NCBI GenBank assembly: GCA_028753945.1
Contig: JAPNXP010000001.1
Location: 13,258,501-13,322,500 of the forward strand
From: Hexactinellida sp. DTS-2022
Lineage: Eukaryota > Porifera > Hexactinellida
Direction: 5' to 3'
Length of the DNA: 64,000 nt
The translations under genes and the position numbers were made by a program. The notes below the pieces were generated by a model, which saw only the letters and a program-made list of their open reading frames with translations, was not told where the DNA came from and did no database searches. Position 1 is the stretch's first letter. Each line of letters begins with the position of its first letter. Shown piece by piece: positions 21,408 to 32,385 of the stretch.

Positions 21408-21426
21408 GTATATGAAAAATAAATAA

Positions 21427-22440
21427 AAATTGTTAAGTTAATAACACATTAATCAAGGTATTTATATTAATTTGAAGTTTAACAGTCTAGTAGGAAAATA
21501 TTTGGCGCTAAAAGCATCAAGATTCTCTAATCGAAAATACCAAAGTTAACAGAACTAATTTATCTGAAGAAATAATGTCTAGAGTATGAATTAATTAATT
21601 AATGACTAATCACTGGTACCAGAAGTTCTTGATCATTCTCCAATCTTAAATACCAAAGTTATCAGAACTAATTAATAATCTATCTGCCTCTTAAGAGTCA
21701 CGTTACCAAATCTTTGTGCACATTGAATTTGAAGCAAACCTGAAATAAATCCCACATTACACGATGCAACAGTTGCATTACTATATTGTCATGTTGCTGT
21801 TCAATATTCATGAATTTGATGGGTTAAATCGAAACATATTGCACCGTGTATAGTGGGCTTAAGCGCAACCTGTTTTGCACCGGAAAAAAAGCCACATGAT
21901 GTTTGTACCATCCTATTGTAGCCAGCGAGTGTTTGTTTCACAACAGTCGCAATGTACGTACATATTTCACGTTTTTATTTTGTAAATTGAGTACATACCA
22001 AGGCAATAAATGTAAATCATTAAAGGCTTCCCTTTCTATATCTGGTATTTTTGCAACTATCAAAGTCCAGAAATAAAATTATATAGCCTGGATATAGGAA
22101 ATAAATTATTAGATGCACAGTATAATAACAGAGTCGATTCATTTCTATATAATCAGTAATTCTATAATGTACAATAGTGGTTGTTATAAATTGGGTACAA
22201 AATTTTGCATAATTAATTGAGACCCTAGGAATTTATACAACTCAATATATTGCAATGCAATCTGTACTATTGAGATCCAACTCGGCTACTATTTAGTAAA
22301 TCGTCAGCTCCTGTGTGAATTTCAAAAGTCAGATATGCATCGTGAGATTGAATTCAGTAATATCTTGGTATTATGTATTCTGTTTCTAGATGATACGCCT
22401 TTCTTTAGGGTATTTAGGAGACCTAATGGGAAATAAATTT
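21427..22440. other. Helitron 3' non-coding region with two diverged tandem units
   Basis: Contains early, diverged copies (about 21500-21690) of the 85-bp repeat that forms the array further right. No gene recognised. Confidence 0.5.
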
Positions 22441-22441
22441 A

Positions 22442-23335
22442 AACCATGTTACTGTATGTATACCAAAAGTTAACAGAACTAATTTATTTGAACAAATAAT
22501 GTCTAAAGTATAAATTATTATATTACTGGTACTACCAGAAGTTCTAGAACATTCTCTAATCTTAAATACCAAAGTTAACAGAACTAATTAATCTTAAGAA
22601 ATAATGTCTAAAGTATTAATTAACTGATATAGAACATTCTCTAATCTTAAATACCAAAGTTAACAGAACTAATTAATCTTAAGAAATAATGTCTAAAGTA
22701 TTAATTAACTGATATAGAACATTCTCTAATCTTAAATACCAAAGTTAACAGAACTAATTAATCTTAAGAAATAATGTCTAAAGTATTAATTAACTGATAT
22801 AAAACATTCTCTAATATTAAATACCAAAGTTAACAGAACTAATTAATCTTAAGAAATAATCTCTCAATGTAGGAATTTATTAATTAATGACTAATCACTG
22901 GTACCAGAAGTTCTAGAACATTCTCTAATCTTAAATACCAAAGTTAACAGAACTAATTAATCTTAAGAAATAATGTCTAAAGTATTAATTAACTGATATA
23001 GAACATTCTCTAATCTTAAATACCAAAGTTAACAGAACTAATTAATCTTAAGAAATAATGTCTAAAGTATTAATTAACTGATATAGAACATTCTCTAATC
23101 TTAAATACCAAAGTTAACAGAACTAATTAATCTTAAGAAATAATGTCTAAAGTATTAATTAACTGATATAAAACATTCTCTAATATTAAATACCAAAGTT
23201 AACAGAACTAATTAATCTTAAGAAATAATCTCTCAATGTAGGAATTTATTAATTAATGACTAATCACTGGTACCAGAATTCTAGATCATTCTCCAATCTT
23301 AAATACCAAAGTTAACAGAGCAAATTATTCCCAAA
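22442..23335. repeat. 85-bp tandem array with higher-order 371-bp duplication
   Basis: Units contain AAATACCAAAGTTAACAGAA, then CTTAAGAAATAATGTCTAAA; they begin near 22563, 22648, 22733, 22820, 22934, 23019, 23105, 23190 and 23298. The four-unit block around 22535-22905 is repeated almost unchanged at 22906-23276, so the array grew by duplicating whole blocks. Each block is joined by a spacer with CACTGGTACCAGAA. Confidence 0.9.
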
Positions 23336-23339
23336 TCCC

Positions 23340-23850
23340 AACTATTCTGTTAGTTTAGTTGATTTAAATGGTGAAGTTACTAATCTATAACAACGTTTAA
23401 AATAGTGAAACTAAATATCTCTACATTCTCACCATTAATATGTCTTCAAATCTATTCCAATGAGTAGCATTATGAATCATTGATCATGATTGGTCATCTC
23501 TTGATCCCAATTAATAGATGTCCAATTAAAGTATTGTTGATTGTCTTGGAAATTATAAGGAATTAATATCTGAAGTATTAATTAACAATACATATTCTGA
23601 AAGTTTAGTTGATTTAAATGGTGAAGTTACTAATCTATAACAACGTTTAAAATAGTGAAACTAAATATCTCTACATTCTCACCATTAATATGTCTTCAAA
23701 TCTATTCCAATGAGTAGCATTATGAATCATTGATCATGATTGGTCATCTCTTGATCCCAATTAATAGATGTCCAATTAAAGTATTGTTGATTGTCTTGGA
23801 AATTATAAGGAATTAATATCTGAAGTATTAATTAACAATACATATAAAAG
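23340..23850. repeat. Two tandem copies of a ~245-bp unit
   Basis: The unit starting AGTTTAGTTGATTTAAATGG occurs at about 23352 and 23596 and both copies end GAAGTATTAATTAACAATAC. They appear identical on reading, indicating a recent duplication in the Helitron's 3' region. Confidence 0.9.
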
Positions 23851-24393
23851 TATATACTCACCAAATAAAATTCCAAGAAACCTCCACTCATTGAGAAAAT
23901 AGTAGATGAAAGATATTTTCAAAAATAGTAGATGATAGACGTACACATGTGTTTAGTATTCAATATGGTTAATTGCGTGTCAATTTAAGCTCGATAATTT
24001 TTTGTCAATTTTAAACAAAGTAGCTTAAAATAGAATCATAAGGCGCCACAATCATCATGATAGTGTGTACTATCATTATGAAGGTGTCAGCACTGGGAGC
24101 CAGAAATAGGAAGTCATGTTAGCACTACTTCAGTAGTACGGTCAGTCATTCTTACCTAAAACGTCTCACCTGAGGCGCCACAATCAGACAATATCTGAAA
24201 GCGTCGCACAGCAAGATTCCTTAGAGCTACCGGATTGAAAAAAATGATGAGTATCAAAAGATATTAGAAGTATTTTCTTAGATTGAAAGAATGAACTCAT
24301 CTTATGAACTCATATAGAAGGGCGCTAGTTCTGCCTTAGAGAGCCTGAACTGTAAGCAGCCGACGTAATATTTATCATTGCGATGAAACATTA
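23851..24393. other. Helitron sequence just 3' of the Rep-helicase gene
   Basis: Contains two AGGCGCCACAATCA motifs (24041 and 24172) about 130 bp apart, each with short inverted repeats nearby (ATGATAGTGTG / ACTATCAT). Probably the 3' untranslated region. No gene. Confidence 0.4.
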
Positions 24394-27300
24394 CTAAGCA
24401 AAAAAGAAGGAATCAAAATGTTCATTTCCTTCTAGACGGCTGCTAAGTCTATGATGTAAAATACTGACTTTCTGTGCATTAAAAATCGGATCACATTCAA
24501 TAGGAGTGTCTAACTTATTGTGTAAATAGTTAGGGAGAATGTTCCAATACATTGAGTTGACATGAGTACAGTCAACTGATAATATGTCAATTCCAGCCAA
24601 GGCGGCTAACATATTAAGTTCAACATTTGTACCCCAAGCATTGGGTGCAGAAATAGCGTTAATATGTTCATGCAATTCCTGCTCACTGTGTATGCCAGAT
24701 GTGCGCATAACATTGTAGTGATGGTGGGTACTGGTAATGAATGTATTAATTAGATTGTTCTTTAATATCTCGAAAAAAATTTCAGTGCCAAATATTATAT
24801 GAGATAGAGTACGGTACAAACAGTTACCATCTGGTTGAACATTATACACTGAAACATTCTGACCAAAATATGTTGTCAGTTGTGCTTTAAGTGAGGTGTA
24901 ATAATTGCTTACTGCACCTCGAGTCTCACGAATAGGTAAAATTAGTATCTCGTGTAATCCAATACAATGCGCAATCTTCTGCCGCATTGGGATAGTAAGA
25001 TTATTGACCGTACCATTGAGAAAAGACTCTGACAAATCGAATGGATCTCGAATTATTGCATCAAATATACATTCACGATCTGATAATGGTGATACAGTGT
25101 ATTCAGCTATAACCATTTTGTCTATAACTTCCAATGGGCTAATAGTACTGTCATTAAACTCAAAAAGTTTCATGATTTTTCCTTTGCCATCAGATATATT
25201 TGGGACAGACTCTCTCTTTGCAGGAGCAATAGCCTCAGGCAAAGGAGTCATTGTCAATTGGGAACTTGGGAATGTTTCATTCAATAGAGAACATATTTCA
25301 TCTATGTCTTCTATGGGCTCAATTTGAGAAGAGGATTTAAAAACTTCCCTATAGACTACATTTCTAATCCAAACTTCCCCAGATTTTGATTTGTCAGTTC
25401 CACATACCATTATTTTGAGTCCCAATGGATTTTTAACTCTACTCAATGCAACATAGAGTTGGCCATGACTAAAAATGGCTTCAGGGGATGGCAGATATAG
25501 ACCAACGGTATCCAAACTCTGACCTTGCCCTTTGTTAATTGTGATACAATAGGCTAAGCGGATTGGAAACTGCCTCCTTCTGAGAATAAATGGAAGTTCA
25601 GACTCAGAAGAAGTCAATATAATTCGTGGTATAAACACTCGCTTATGCTTGTTTGTACCAGTTGCGATCTCTGCGTCAATTACTCGGTTTGAGAATGCTC
25701 TAATAATCAACCGAGTACCATTACAAAGACCCTCATCGGGATCAAGGTTACGCAATAGAATTACAGTCGCAAACAATTTCAAGAATAGCCGATGAGGAGG
25801 CATACCGTTAGGAGTGATGGAATTTAAAAACTCATTTGGAAAATTTACTGCAGCAGAACCTTCTACAGAATCTGCGCTCAACAGAGTTATACCATCACCA
25901 GGAAGCTGATGAATTACGTAATCGTTTATTAAATCAGCTGTATCATTTTTAGGACACAGAATAATTTTTTGACTTACATAATCACGATCAGCATAATTTA
26001 CATTTATATCACCATAGACTGAAGTAACCAAGTCTGTAATGGAATCACCTGGTACTACAAATCTGTTATCTATGTGAATCATTTGATTGTCATCCTCAGG
26101 TTCAGTACCTTCTCCCACTCTCAATAAAAAGTTGGAAAATTTACTGACCTCGAGGGCATCTTGTGACAATAATGTTTGGAGGCGCATATTTATAGTTAGC
26201 TTCATTACTTTAACATAACGCCAGAGATATGACCTGTTCAGACAGGAAGAGACCACTTCGGCTCTCGACCCATGCTTAACCACAGGGGGTATCTGACGGA
26301 AGTCGCCTCCAAAAACCATAACTTTTCCACCAAAGGGGAGATCACAGGAACATATATCCCTCAAACTGCGATCAACACACTCAGCTACATGCTTATTTGA
26401 CATGCACGCTTCATCCCATACCAAAAGTTTTGTACGCTTAATTAGCTGTGCCAAAGCACTCTGTTTCGAAATGTTACATACAGATAACTCATTGATATCA
26501 ATGGGAACTTTCAACCTAGAGTGGACAGTCCGCCCTCCTGCGAGGAGGAGAGCGGCTATGCCACTGCTAGCTAACGCAAGGGCAATTTGACTCTTCGAGC
26601 GAACTTGAGCCAAAAGTATATTATAAAGGAATGTCTTCCCTGTGCCCCCGGGACCATCTACAAAGAATATTTTGGGATACTGCTCAGGATCATTTACCGC
26701 TGCTATTATAGAGGTAAATACACTAAGCTGATCAGAATTAAGAGAAGGAACATCATGAACAACTATTGCTAGCTGCTCATCAACGTTATAATCTAATTCT
26801 CTCTGAATTATAAGAGCCTCCTCGTATGGACTTCTGGTGTGAATGGGTATTGGCATCCCAGGGAAATCTGCTAGAGATTTACCCTGGTTTTGCAAACGCT
26901 TATCAATATCCACTAATACAGCATTAAGTATGTGCTCATCGACCTCAATATCGGGCACAGACTTTCTAGCACGATGCAGAAAGTCATCAGAAAATGCAAA
27001 TTTATACTTTTCCCAAAGTGCCGCAGGATTACATGGTTCGTTATAGAGTAGAATGGTAACGAATAGATGACGTAACTGTGGAGGCATATGCCACGAAGCA
27101 GCCATATCCAAACACATATCATATTCGCTATCATCTTCCAGCAATCCGCGGTGGCATGCGGCCTCCTTGAAGGTACCACAAACAGTTCCGTCAGGAAGAG
27201 TACGAATAGCCTCAAAGCTGGTACAGCCAGTGACGTGATTCAACAGAATTCTCAAGTAGAATCGCTCTCCCTCAGTTGGATGAGCAGAAAACACTCGACC

Positions 27301-30162
27301 AACCATCTTACCGTGTCCCTTAACTCGCGGCTTCCATTCTCGCTTAGTTTTATCCCATACAAAATATTCAGGAAAATCTAAGTAAGAGATTGGCAGAGCA
27401 GATGGAAATTTTTGGTTAGCTAGAAACCATCCTGTTAAAGTGGAATTTTTTTCTACACTTAACACATCCTCAATATCAGCGTCATCTCGAAAAACGACAG
27501 ATTGCTGATTTTCAAGATGAAGAGCTAACCTCATCACATGTGGCAGATTAGCATGGAGATCGTAAGAAAATATTCTATAGCAAGCCTCACATGCAGATAT
27601 ATACCGAGCTTCCACATAATTAGATACTTCGTCTACCTTCCGGGGTTTATCCGTGTGATCACCCGACTGGAACTCGATAATGGCTCGGTCATGGCCTTTA
27701 TAGACATACTTATAGAGGTACTTAACTGCTCTAACTGTGCTGCAAATTTCAACGTTAATGTGAGCATTATACTTTAACAAAAGGTATGGGTTATATGGTA
27801 CAACCCAGCGATTGTCAAGCTTCATGCCTGCTACCTCTACAGTACGGGAGTTATCTCTGCGCCGATACAATGGGTAACCATCCTTAGTGGTGGTAGTAAC
27901 GTCAGAGAATTTCTTTGGGTATTGTTTAGCACATGAACCATTGCGCATACAAACAGCAGCCTTCTTTGCAGTACCACATGGGCCATGTAACATACAGCGC
28001 TTCACAATTTGATGCAATCTCGGATTGAGATCAGGATCAGGAAGTTCAGCACACACAATCTTATCGTAATCAGAAGGGTCACGTGGTTTGCAATCATCAG
28101 CTAAGATCACCAATATATGAGCATGCGGAAGACCACGCTTCTGAAATTCAATTGTGTAGACGTGTGCAACGGTTTTACCAAGAACATGTTTCTTAAGAAT
28201 GTCATCTAGTAATTCCCTTAGCTTTTGTTTAAAAACACGAACAATTAAATCGGGACGATCAGTAGCCTTCTGGTTAGGCAAAAGACTACTCGTTATTTCA
28301 TCCCAAAGCGGATTACATGTAAATGTAATGAATAAATCTGGCTTACCAAATTTCCGCACTATTGTCATTGCGTCCTGATAAAGTTGGAACATTTGCCTCG
28401 GAGAGTTGGTATAGCTCGAGGGTAGAATAATATTCCGTCCCAAATCAGTCGCATTAGTGTCTCCTTTGGCAACAGCATCAGCCAATCCACTATACAGATC
28501 CACTCGGATCTTCTGCTGATTGAGCTTAATGTAGTTGAGTCGCTGCTGCTCAATCTTAGCGTACATATCAACGATATACTGGTGGAACAGCCTTCCCGAG
28601 AGGTGCAGGTGGTTAAGCCCGCCCCTGAGCATCAGGCGATAGCTATAGAACTCCAGTGCAGTAACATCGCGTCTACCTCTGCTATGAGGGATACCAAGGT
28701 GCCAGCCATCATTTCCTAGGGGAAACAGTAAGACATAATGCAGCGAGTCATACGCACAGTGTGTTTCTGTGATCCTTTTGAGACCACCACTGTGGGCATG
28801 CAGCACAATATCCCTGTTTGCGACTCCCTCAGAGTAACCTCCACCAGGGAGCAGCACTGCAATTTCAGGAGCAGAAGGAGCATTGTATCGGCGTGGGTCT
28901 GGGCAACCATCAGCTCTGATGATCAGCCTGATGTCCACTCCTCCTTGTGCTCGCATTAGATCAACTGCGTGCTTGAAGTGAGAGACATAGGGGTTAACCT
29001 CATGTAGCATTTGCTGCAAGGCCTTTAACTCAGGAAGTTCGGCCTCACCTAGATGTCTCTGACGGTTTTCCACTTCAGCCTCTGCGGTACCGTCGTGGAT
29101 GTAAATCTGGGCAAAAACTGGTGCCTCATCACTATTTGGAAGCAAACTTCCAATGTAATGGTGCACAACGCCCTGAATACGGAAGGTATATACACCACGT
29201 CTAGCATTAGCAAGCTCTTTGTCGATATTTGCTCCGAGGGAACAAAACGCAAGGCTTGAGTTGTATGCTCGTATGTGGCTCCTGAAGTACTTGCCTCTGC
29301 TATCAGCAGCTGTGAGCAGATGGCCTAACAACTCAGGAAGCTTATCTAAGGAGGGAAGAACTACCTTGCCCTCTCCGCAACAGAGGGAAAACTTTGCACA
29401 TGCTTTCGTACTGGTGGAAAGCTTTTCACTCTCCCAAAACTTAGCATCACAAATTGAACAATTATAGGACATACTACCTAATGAATGTTCATCAACCAAA
29501 CCATCACTAACCTCAGAAGAGATTTGTGATCTGGCTAAATTGAGGTACCTCTTAGATTGGAGAGTCTTGCTCGTCTCATACAACAGAGTCCGGGACTTCA
29601 AACGAACAATTCGCTCATTTTCAGACTCACTTTGTCTAAGGGCCTCCTGGTGTATGCGCTTGTATTCCAAGCGATCAGCTGATTCGGCCTCAGACTCACT
29701 TTGTCTGAGGACCCCCTGGTGTTTGCGCTGGTACTCCAAGCGATCAGCTGATTCGGCCTCAGACTCACTTTGTCTGAGGGTCTCCTGGTGTATGCGCTTG
29801 TACTCCAAGCGATCAGCTGATTCAGCCTCAGACTCACTTTGTCTGAGGACCCCCTGGTGTTTGCGCTTGTACTCCAAGCGATCAGCTGATTCGGCCTCAG
29901 ACTCACTTTGTCTGAGGGCCTCCTGGCGTTCGCGCTGGTACTCCAAGCGCATAGCAGTCTCTGCGTCAGACTGCGTCAGTCTTCGAGAGGTTTGCCGCTC
30001 TCGTTGCTTCTCAAGACGGAGAGCTCTTTCGCCAGTAGTCTCATTCTCACGCATTGAGCGCTTTCGCTCAGCTTCCGTCTTGAACAGTTTAGTATTTGGA
30101 AAATTATTATCCGACATTCTTGAACAAAATTTATTCTTGAGCTCTACACAACTACTATACAC
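24394..30162 (-). CDS. Helitron Rep-helicase with C-terminal OTU domain (1922 aa)
   Basis: One uninterrupted 1922-codon frame. The N-terminus (about 60-200) is charged and built from 23-residue repeats containing SESEAESADRLEY. A Cys-rich finger follows (CSICDAKFW near 235, then SLCCGEGKV). The Helitron N-terminal domain leads to the HUH Rep nuclease with His-Ala-His in LPHAHILVIL (about 679) and the two-tyrosine box KYLYKYVYKGHD (about 819). A PIF1-type helicase has Walker A GPGGTGKT (about 1174) and Walker B LLVWDEACM, ending with a motif-VI-like YVALSRVKN. The C-terminus is an OTU protease-like domain with DGNCLYRTLS (about 1781). Rep nicks and rejoins single strands in rolling-circle transposition and the helicase unwinds. 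The first Met is at 30162; Met16 (MSDNN) is an equally plausible start. It appears capable of coding a full protein. Confidence 0.92.
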   Translation of the reverse strand: MYSSCVELKNKFCSRMSDNNFPNTKLFKTEAERKRSMRENETTGERALRLEKQRERQTSRRLTQSDAETAMRLEYQRERQEALRQSESEAESADRLEYKRKHQGVLRQSESEAESADRLEYKRIHQETLRQSESEAESADRLEYQRKHQGVLRQSESEAESADRLEYKRIHQEALRQSESENERIVRLKSRTLLYETSKTLQSKRYLNLARSQISSEVSDGLVDEHSLGSMSYNCSICDAKFWESEKLSTSTKACAKFSLCCGEGKVVLPSLDKLPELLGHLLTAADSRGKYFRSHIRAYNSSLAFCSLGANIDKELANARRGVYTFRIQGVVHHYIGSLLPNSDEAPVFAQIYIHDGTAEAEVENRQRHLGEAELPELKALQQMLHEVNPYVSHFKHAVDLMRAQGGVDIRLIIRADGCPDPRRYNAPSAPEIAVLLPGGGYSEGVANRDIVLHAHSGGLKRITETHCAYDSLHYVLLFPLGNDGWHLGIPHSRGRRDVTALEFYSYRLMLRGGLNHLHLSGRLFHQYIVDMYAKIEQQRLNYIKLNQQKIRVDLYSGLADAVAKGDTNATDLGRNIILPSSYTNSPRQMFQLYQDAMTIVRKFGKPDLFITFTCNPLWDEITSSLLPNQKATDRPDLIVRVFKQKLRELLDDILKKHVLGKTVAHVYTIEFQKRGLPHAHILVILADDCKPRDPSDYDKIVCAELPDPDLNPRLHQIVKRCMLHGPCGTAKKAAVCMRNGSCAKQYPKKFSDVTTTTKDGYPLYRRRDNSRTVEVAGMKLDNRWVVPYNPYLLLKYNAHINVEICSTVRAVKYLYKYVYKGHDRAIIEFQSGDHTDKPRKVDEVSNYVEARYISACEACYRIFSYDLHANLPHVMRLALHLENQQSVVFRDDADIEDVLSVEKNSTLTGWFLANQKFPSALPISYLDFPEYFVWDKTKREWKPRVKGHGKMVGRVFSAHPTEGERFYLRILLNHVTGCTSFEAIRTLPDGTVCGTFKEAACHRGLLEDDSEYDMCLDMAASWHMPPQLRHLFVTILLYNEPCNPAALWEKYKFAFSDDFLHRARKSVPDIEVDEHILNAVLVDIDKRLQNQGKSLADFPGMPIPIHTRSPYEEALIIQRELDYNVDEQLAIVVHDVPSLNSDQLSVFTSIIAAVNDPEQYPKIFFVDGPGGTGKTFLYNILLAQVRSKSQIALALASSGIAALLLAGGRTVHSRLKVPIDINELSVCNISKQSALAQLIKRTKLLVWDEACMSNKHVAECVDRSLRDICSCDLPFGGKVMVFGGDFRQIPPVVKHGSRAEVVSSCLNRSYLWRYVKVMKLTINMRLQTLLSQDALEVSKFSNFLLRVGEGTEPEDDNQMIHIDNRFVVPGDSITDLVTSVYGDINVNYADRDYVSQKIILCPKNDTADLINDYVIHQLPGDGITLLSADSVEGSAAVNFPNEFLNSITPNGMPPHRLFLKLFATVILLRNLDPDEGLCNGTRLIIRAFSNRVIDAEIATGTNKHKRVFIPRIILTSSESELPFILRRRQFPIRLAYCITINKGQGQSLDTVGLYLPSPEAIFSHGQLYVALSRVKNPLGLKIMVCGTDKSKSGEVWIRNVVYREVFKSSSQIEPIEDIDEICSLLNETFPSSQLTMTPLPEAIAPAKRESVPNISDGKGKIMKLFEFNDSTISPLEVIDKMVIAEYTVSPLSDRECIFDAIIRDPFDLSESFLNGTVNNLTIPMRQKIAHCIGLHEILILPIRETRGAVSNYYTSLKAQLTTYFGQNVSVYNVQPDGNCLYRTLSHIIFGTEIFFEILKNNLINTFITSTHHHYNVMRTSGIHSEQELHEHINAISAPNAWGTNVELNMLAALAGIDILSVDCTHVNSMYWNILPNYLHNKLDTPIECDPIFNAQKVSILHHRLSSRLEGNEHFDSFFFA

Positions 30163-30343
30163 TAATATATAATTCTCTATGCATACTTAATTAGTTAATT
30201 CTCATTGGTTAACAATTCCTGCATACATAAAGCTGTTGTAAAATTAACCAATTAAATTAATAATTTAAGTAGAAAATTCTCATTGGTTAACGACACTATT
30301 TTTACATTGTAATTAATCAAATTATCTATAGTATAATATCTAG

Positions 30344-31250
30344 TTAGAAATTTATAAACGCGAAATTCGAAATCAGCATACTTGTTTACCTATAATACCC
30401 GTTGAAAGCAAACTTCTAGGTTGATTTTGAATTTCATTAATTTGTTTACCTATTTTGTGAAAACAACAACAACAAATATTAATATGAGAAATTTATAAAC
30501 GCGAAATTCGAAATCAGCATACTTGTTTACCTATAATAGCCGTTGAAAGCTAACTTCTAGGTTGATTTTGAATTTCATTAATTTGTTTACCTATTTTGTG
30601 TAAACAACAACAACAAATATTAAGATGAGAAATTTATAAACGCGAAATTCGTGTTCGGCATACTTGTTTACCTATAATACCCGTTGAAAGCTAACTTCTA
30701 GGTTGATTTTGAATTTTCGTTAATTTGTTTACCTATTTTGTGTAAACAACAACAACAAATATTAAGATGAGAAATTTATAAACGCGAAATTCGTGTTCGG
30801 CATACTTGTTTACCTATAATACCCGTTGAAAGCTAACTTCTAGGTTGATTTTGAATTTTCGTTAATTTGTTTACCTATTTTGTGTAAACAACAACAACAA
30901 ATATTAATATGAGAAATTTATAAACGCGAAATTCGTGTTCAGCATACTTGTTTACCTATAATACCCGTTGAAAGCTAACTTCTAGGTTGATTTTGAATTT
31001 TCATTAATTTGTTTACCTATTTTGTGTAAACAACAACAACAAATATTAATATGAGAAATTTATAAACGCGAAATTCGTGTTCAGCATACTTGTTTACCTA
31101 TAATACCCGTTGAAAGCTAACTTCTAGGTTGATTTTGAATTTTCATTAATTTGTTTACCTATTTTGTGTAAACAACAACAACAAATATTAATATGAGAAA
31201 TTTATAAACGCGAAATTCGAAATCAGCATACTTGTTTACCCCTTATAACT
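30344..31250. repeat. 141-bp minisatellite, about 6.5 units, at the Helitron 5' end
   Basis: Units start GAAATTTATAAACGCGAAATT near 30346, 30487, 30627, 30769, 30911, 31052 and 31194, and contain GTTTACCTATTTTGTGTAAA and a CAACAACAACAA tract. The same unit occurs singly or in pairs in the non-autonomous copies (7625-7935, 10155-10290, 51645-51765, 55300-55640, 58980-59150), which ties those to this element. Confidence 0.92.
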
Positions 31251-31399
31251 TTTGTTTACCAATTATAACATTTGAAAGTTAGTTTATATCTCATATATAA
31301 ATGCGGTTTCTATTCCCCCATCACTTTAATACAATCCGGACAAACAAACACACACACAAACACACAACAATCGAGATTTAATAATATAGATGTATGCTT

Positions 31400-32251
31400 A
31401 TTTGGAGGGGCCCCCCATTATATAGAGGGGCCCCCCTAAATTTAATTTGAAATTGAATAAAAATGGGGGAGCCCCCCCCTAAAATGGGGGGGCCCCTCCA
31501 AATAAGGACCTACAAATTGAAAAAATGAGGGGGTACCCCCCAAAATGGGGGGGCTCCCCCAAATCGAATGGCAAACCCCAAAAGAAATGGGGGGGTACCC
31601 CCCAATATTAGGGGAGCCCCCCCAAATGAACCCCTACAATTCTTCCCCATATTGCATTATTGGGACAAAAATTTTTAGGAATAAGCCTGTACTGGAAAAT
31701 TGGGCCCCGAAATATTGGTCCCCAGGACCAATTTTTCGGGACCAATTTTCCAGTGACAGAACTATACTAACCGACACCAAGAGTATTTGAATAACAGAAA
31801 TATTACTTCTTGCAACGTACTACCGGCTGTTAACTACTCTGAAATGCCTTTAAATATCTTGCTATAGTTATAAATTTCACAACATTGTGATTTCAGATAG
31901 TTTTATTAAACAATCATGAAGTGGCATAAGTAGCATAACTCACCTCCATAAGAAAATGTCAGCACAGCTATAATTTTTATTTTACAGTGAACTATCGTTG
32001 TAACGACTTGCTTAGGACCTGTAAATTAATTCGTTATATCCGGATATTAGTTATAAGCGGATAATAATTTTAGAATTTACTTATACAGCGATCATTGCTG
32101 TATAAGGCAATGATCGCATTTTAATGCATTTAGTGCTCTGGGGGGAAATATCCATTTCGTAATACCCGACTTGGTTATAACTGGAGTACACTGTTAGTGT
32201 GTATCAATTTATTATAAGATAGCAAACAAATGTGTTATACAATAATTAGTA
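31400..32251. repeat. 852-bp direct repeat, copy 2 (right of the Helitron; empty site)
   Basis: Second copy of 19708-20559. It starts inside the Ginger-like right arm (ATTTGGAGGGG) and ends TAATTAGTA, where the Helitron is absent and host sequence TGTATGC follows. A small hAT MITE inserted immediately after, at 32259. Confidence 0.9.
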
Positions 32252-32258
32252 TGTATGC

Positions 32259-32377
32259 CAGGCTTGGACCGGGTCAAGATTTCATGACCCGGTGACCCGG
32301 TCCAAGCCGGACCCGGTAGTGACCCGGAATTTTAGAAATATTGTGACCCGGTTGACCCGTGCCCCGGCCCAAGCCTG
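32259..32377. mobile_element. 119-bp hAT-like MITE with perfect 8-bp target duplication
   Basis: Flanked by ATGTATGC at 32251-32258 and 32378-32385. Ends CAGGCTTGGACCGGG and, inward from the right, CAGGCTTGGGCCGGG. Interior repeats GACCCGG. No coding capacity. Confidence 0.9.
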
Positions 32378-32385
32378 ATGTATGC

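Larger units (their letters stand above)
20560..31390 (-). mobile_element. Autonomous Helitron, 10831 bp, complete
   Basis: Minus strand runs from TCTATATTATTAAATCTCG (31390) to CGAAGGGCTCG (20560). The flanks are A on the 5' side and T on the 3' side, and the 852-bp repeat gives the intact empty site TTAGTA/TGTATGC at 32251/32252, showing precise insertion without target duplication. In element order it has a CA/TG tract, a seven-unit minisatellite (31250-30344), a 1922-aa Rep-helicase-OTU gene, a long non-coding region with several tandem arrays, a possible small exon (21171-21407) and a terminal row of hairpins. The TC start and A/T target are canonical. The end lacks the usual CTRR, so it is a variant; it resembles OTU-bearing Helitron2/Helentron-type elements in gene content. 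Confidence 0.9.

Noticed and set aside
21178-21426. Plus-strand frame with repeated FGFVS
   Set aside because: Created by the 15-bp minisatellite, which is open in several frames; no start context or splice signals on that strand.
22442-23335. CRISPR-like spacing of repeats
   Set aside because: Units are contiguous 85-bp repeats without unique spacers, inside an animal Helitron.
29540-30172. 210-codon plus-strand frame over the Helitron N-terminus
   Set aside because: It is the antisense shadow of the 69-bp coding repeat; no domain or gene signals.
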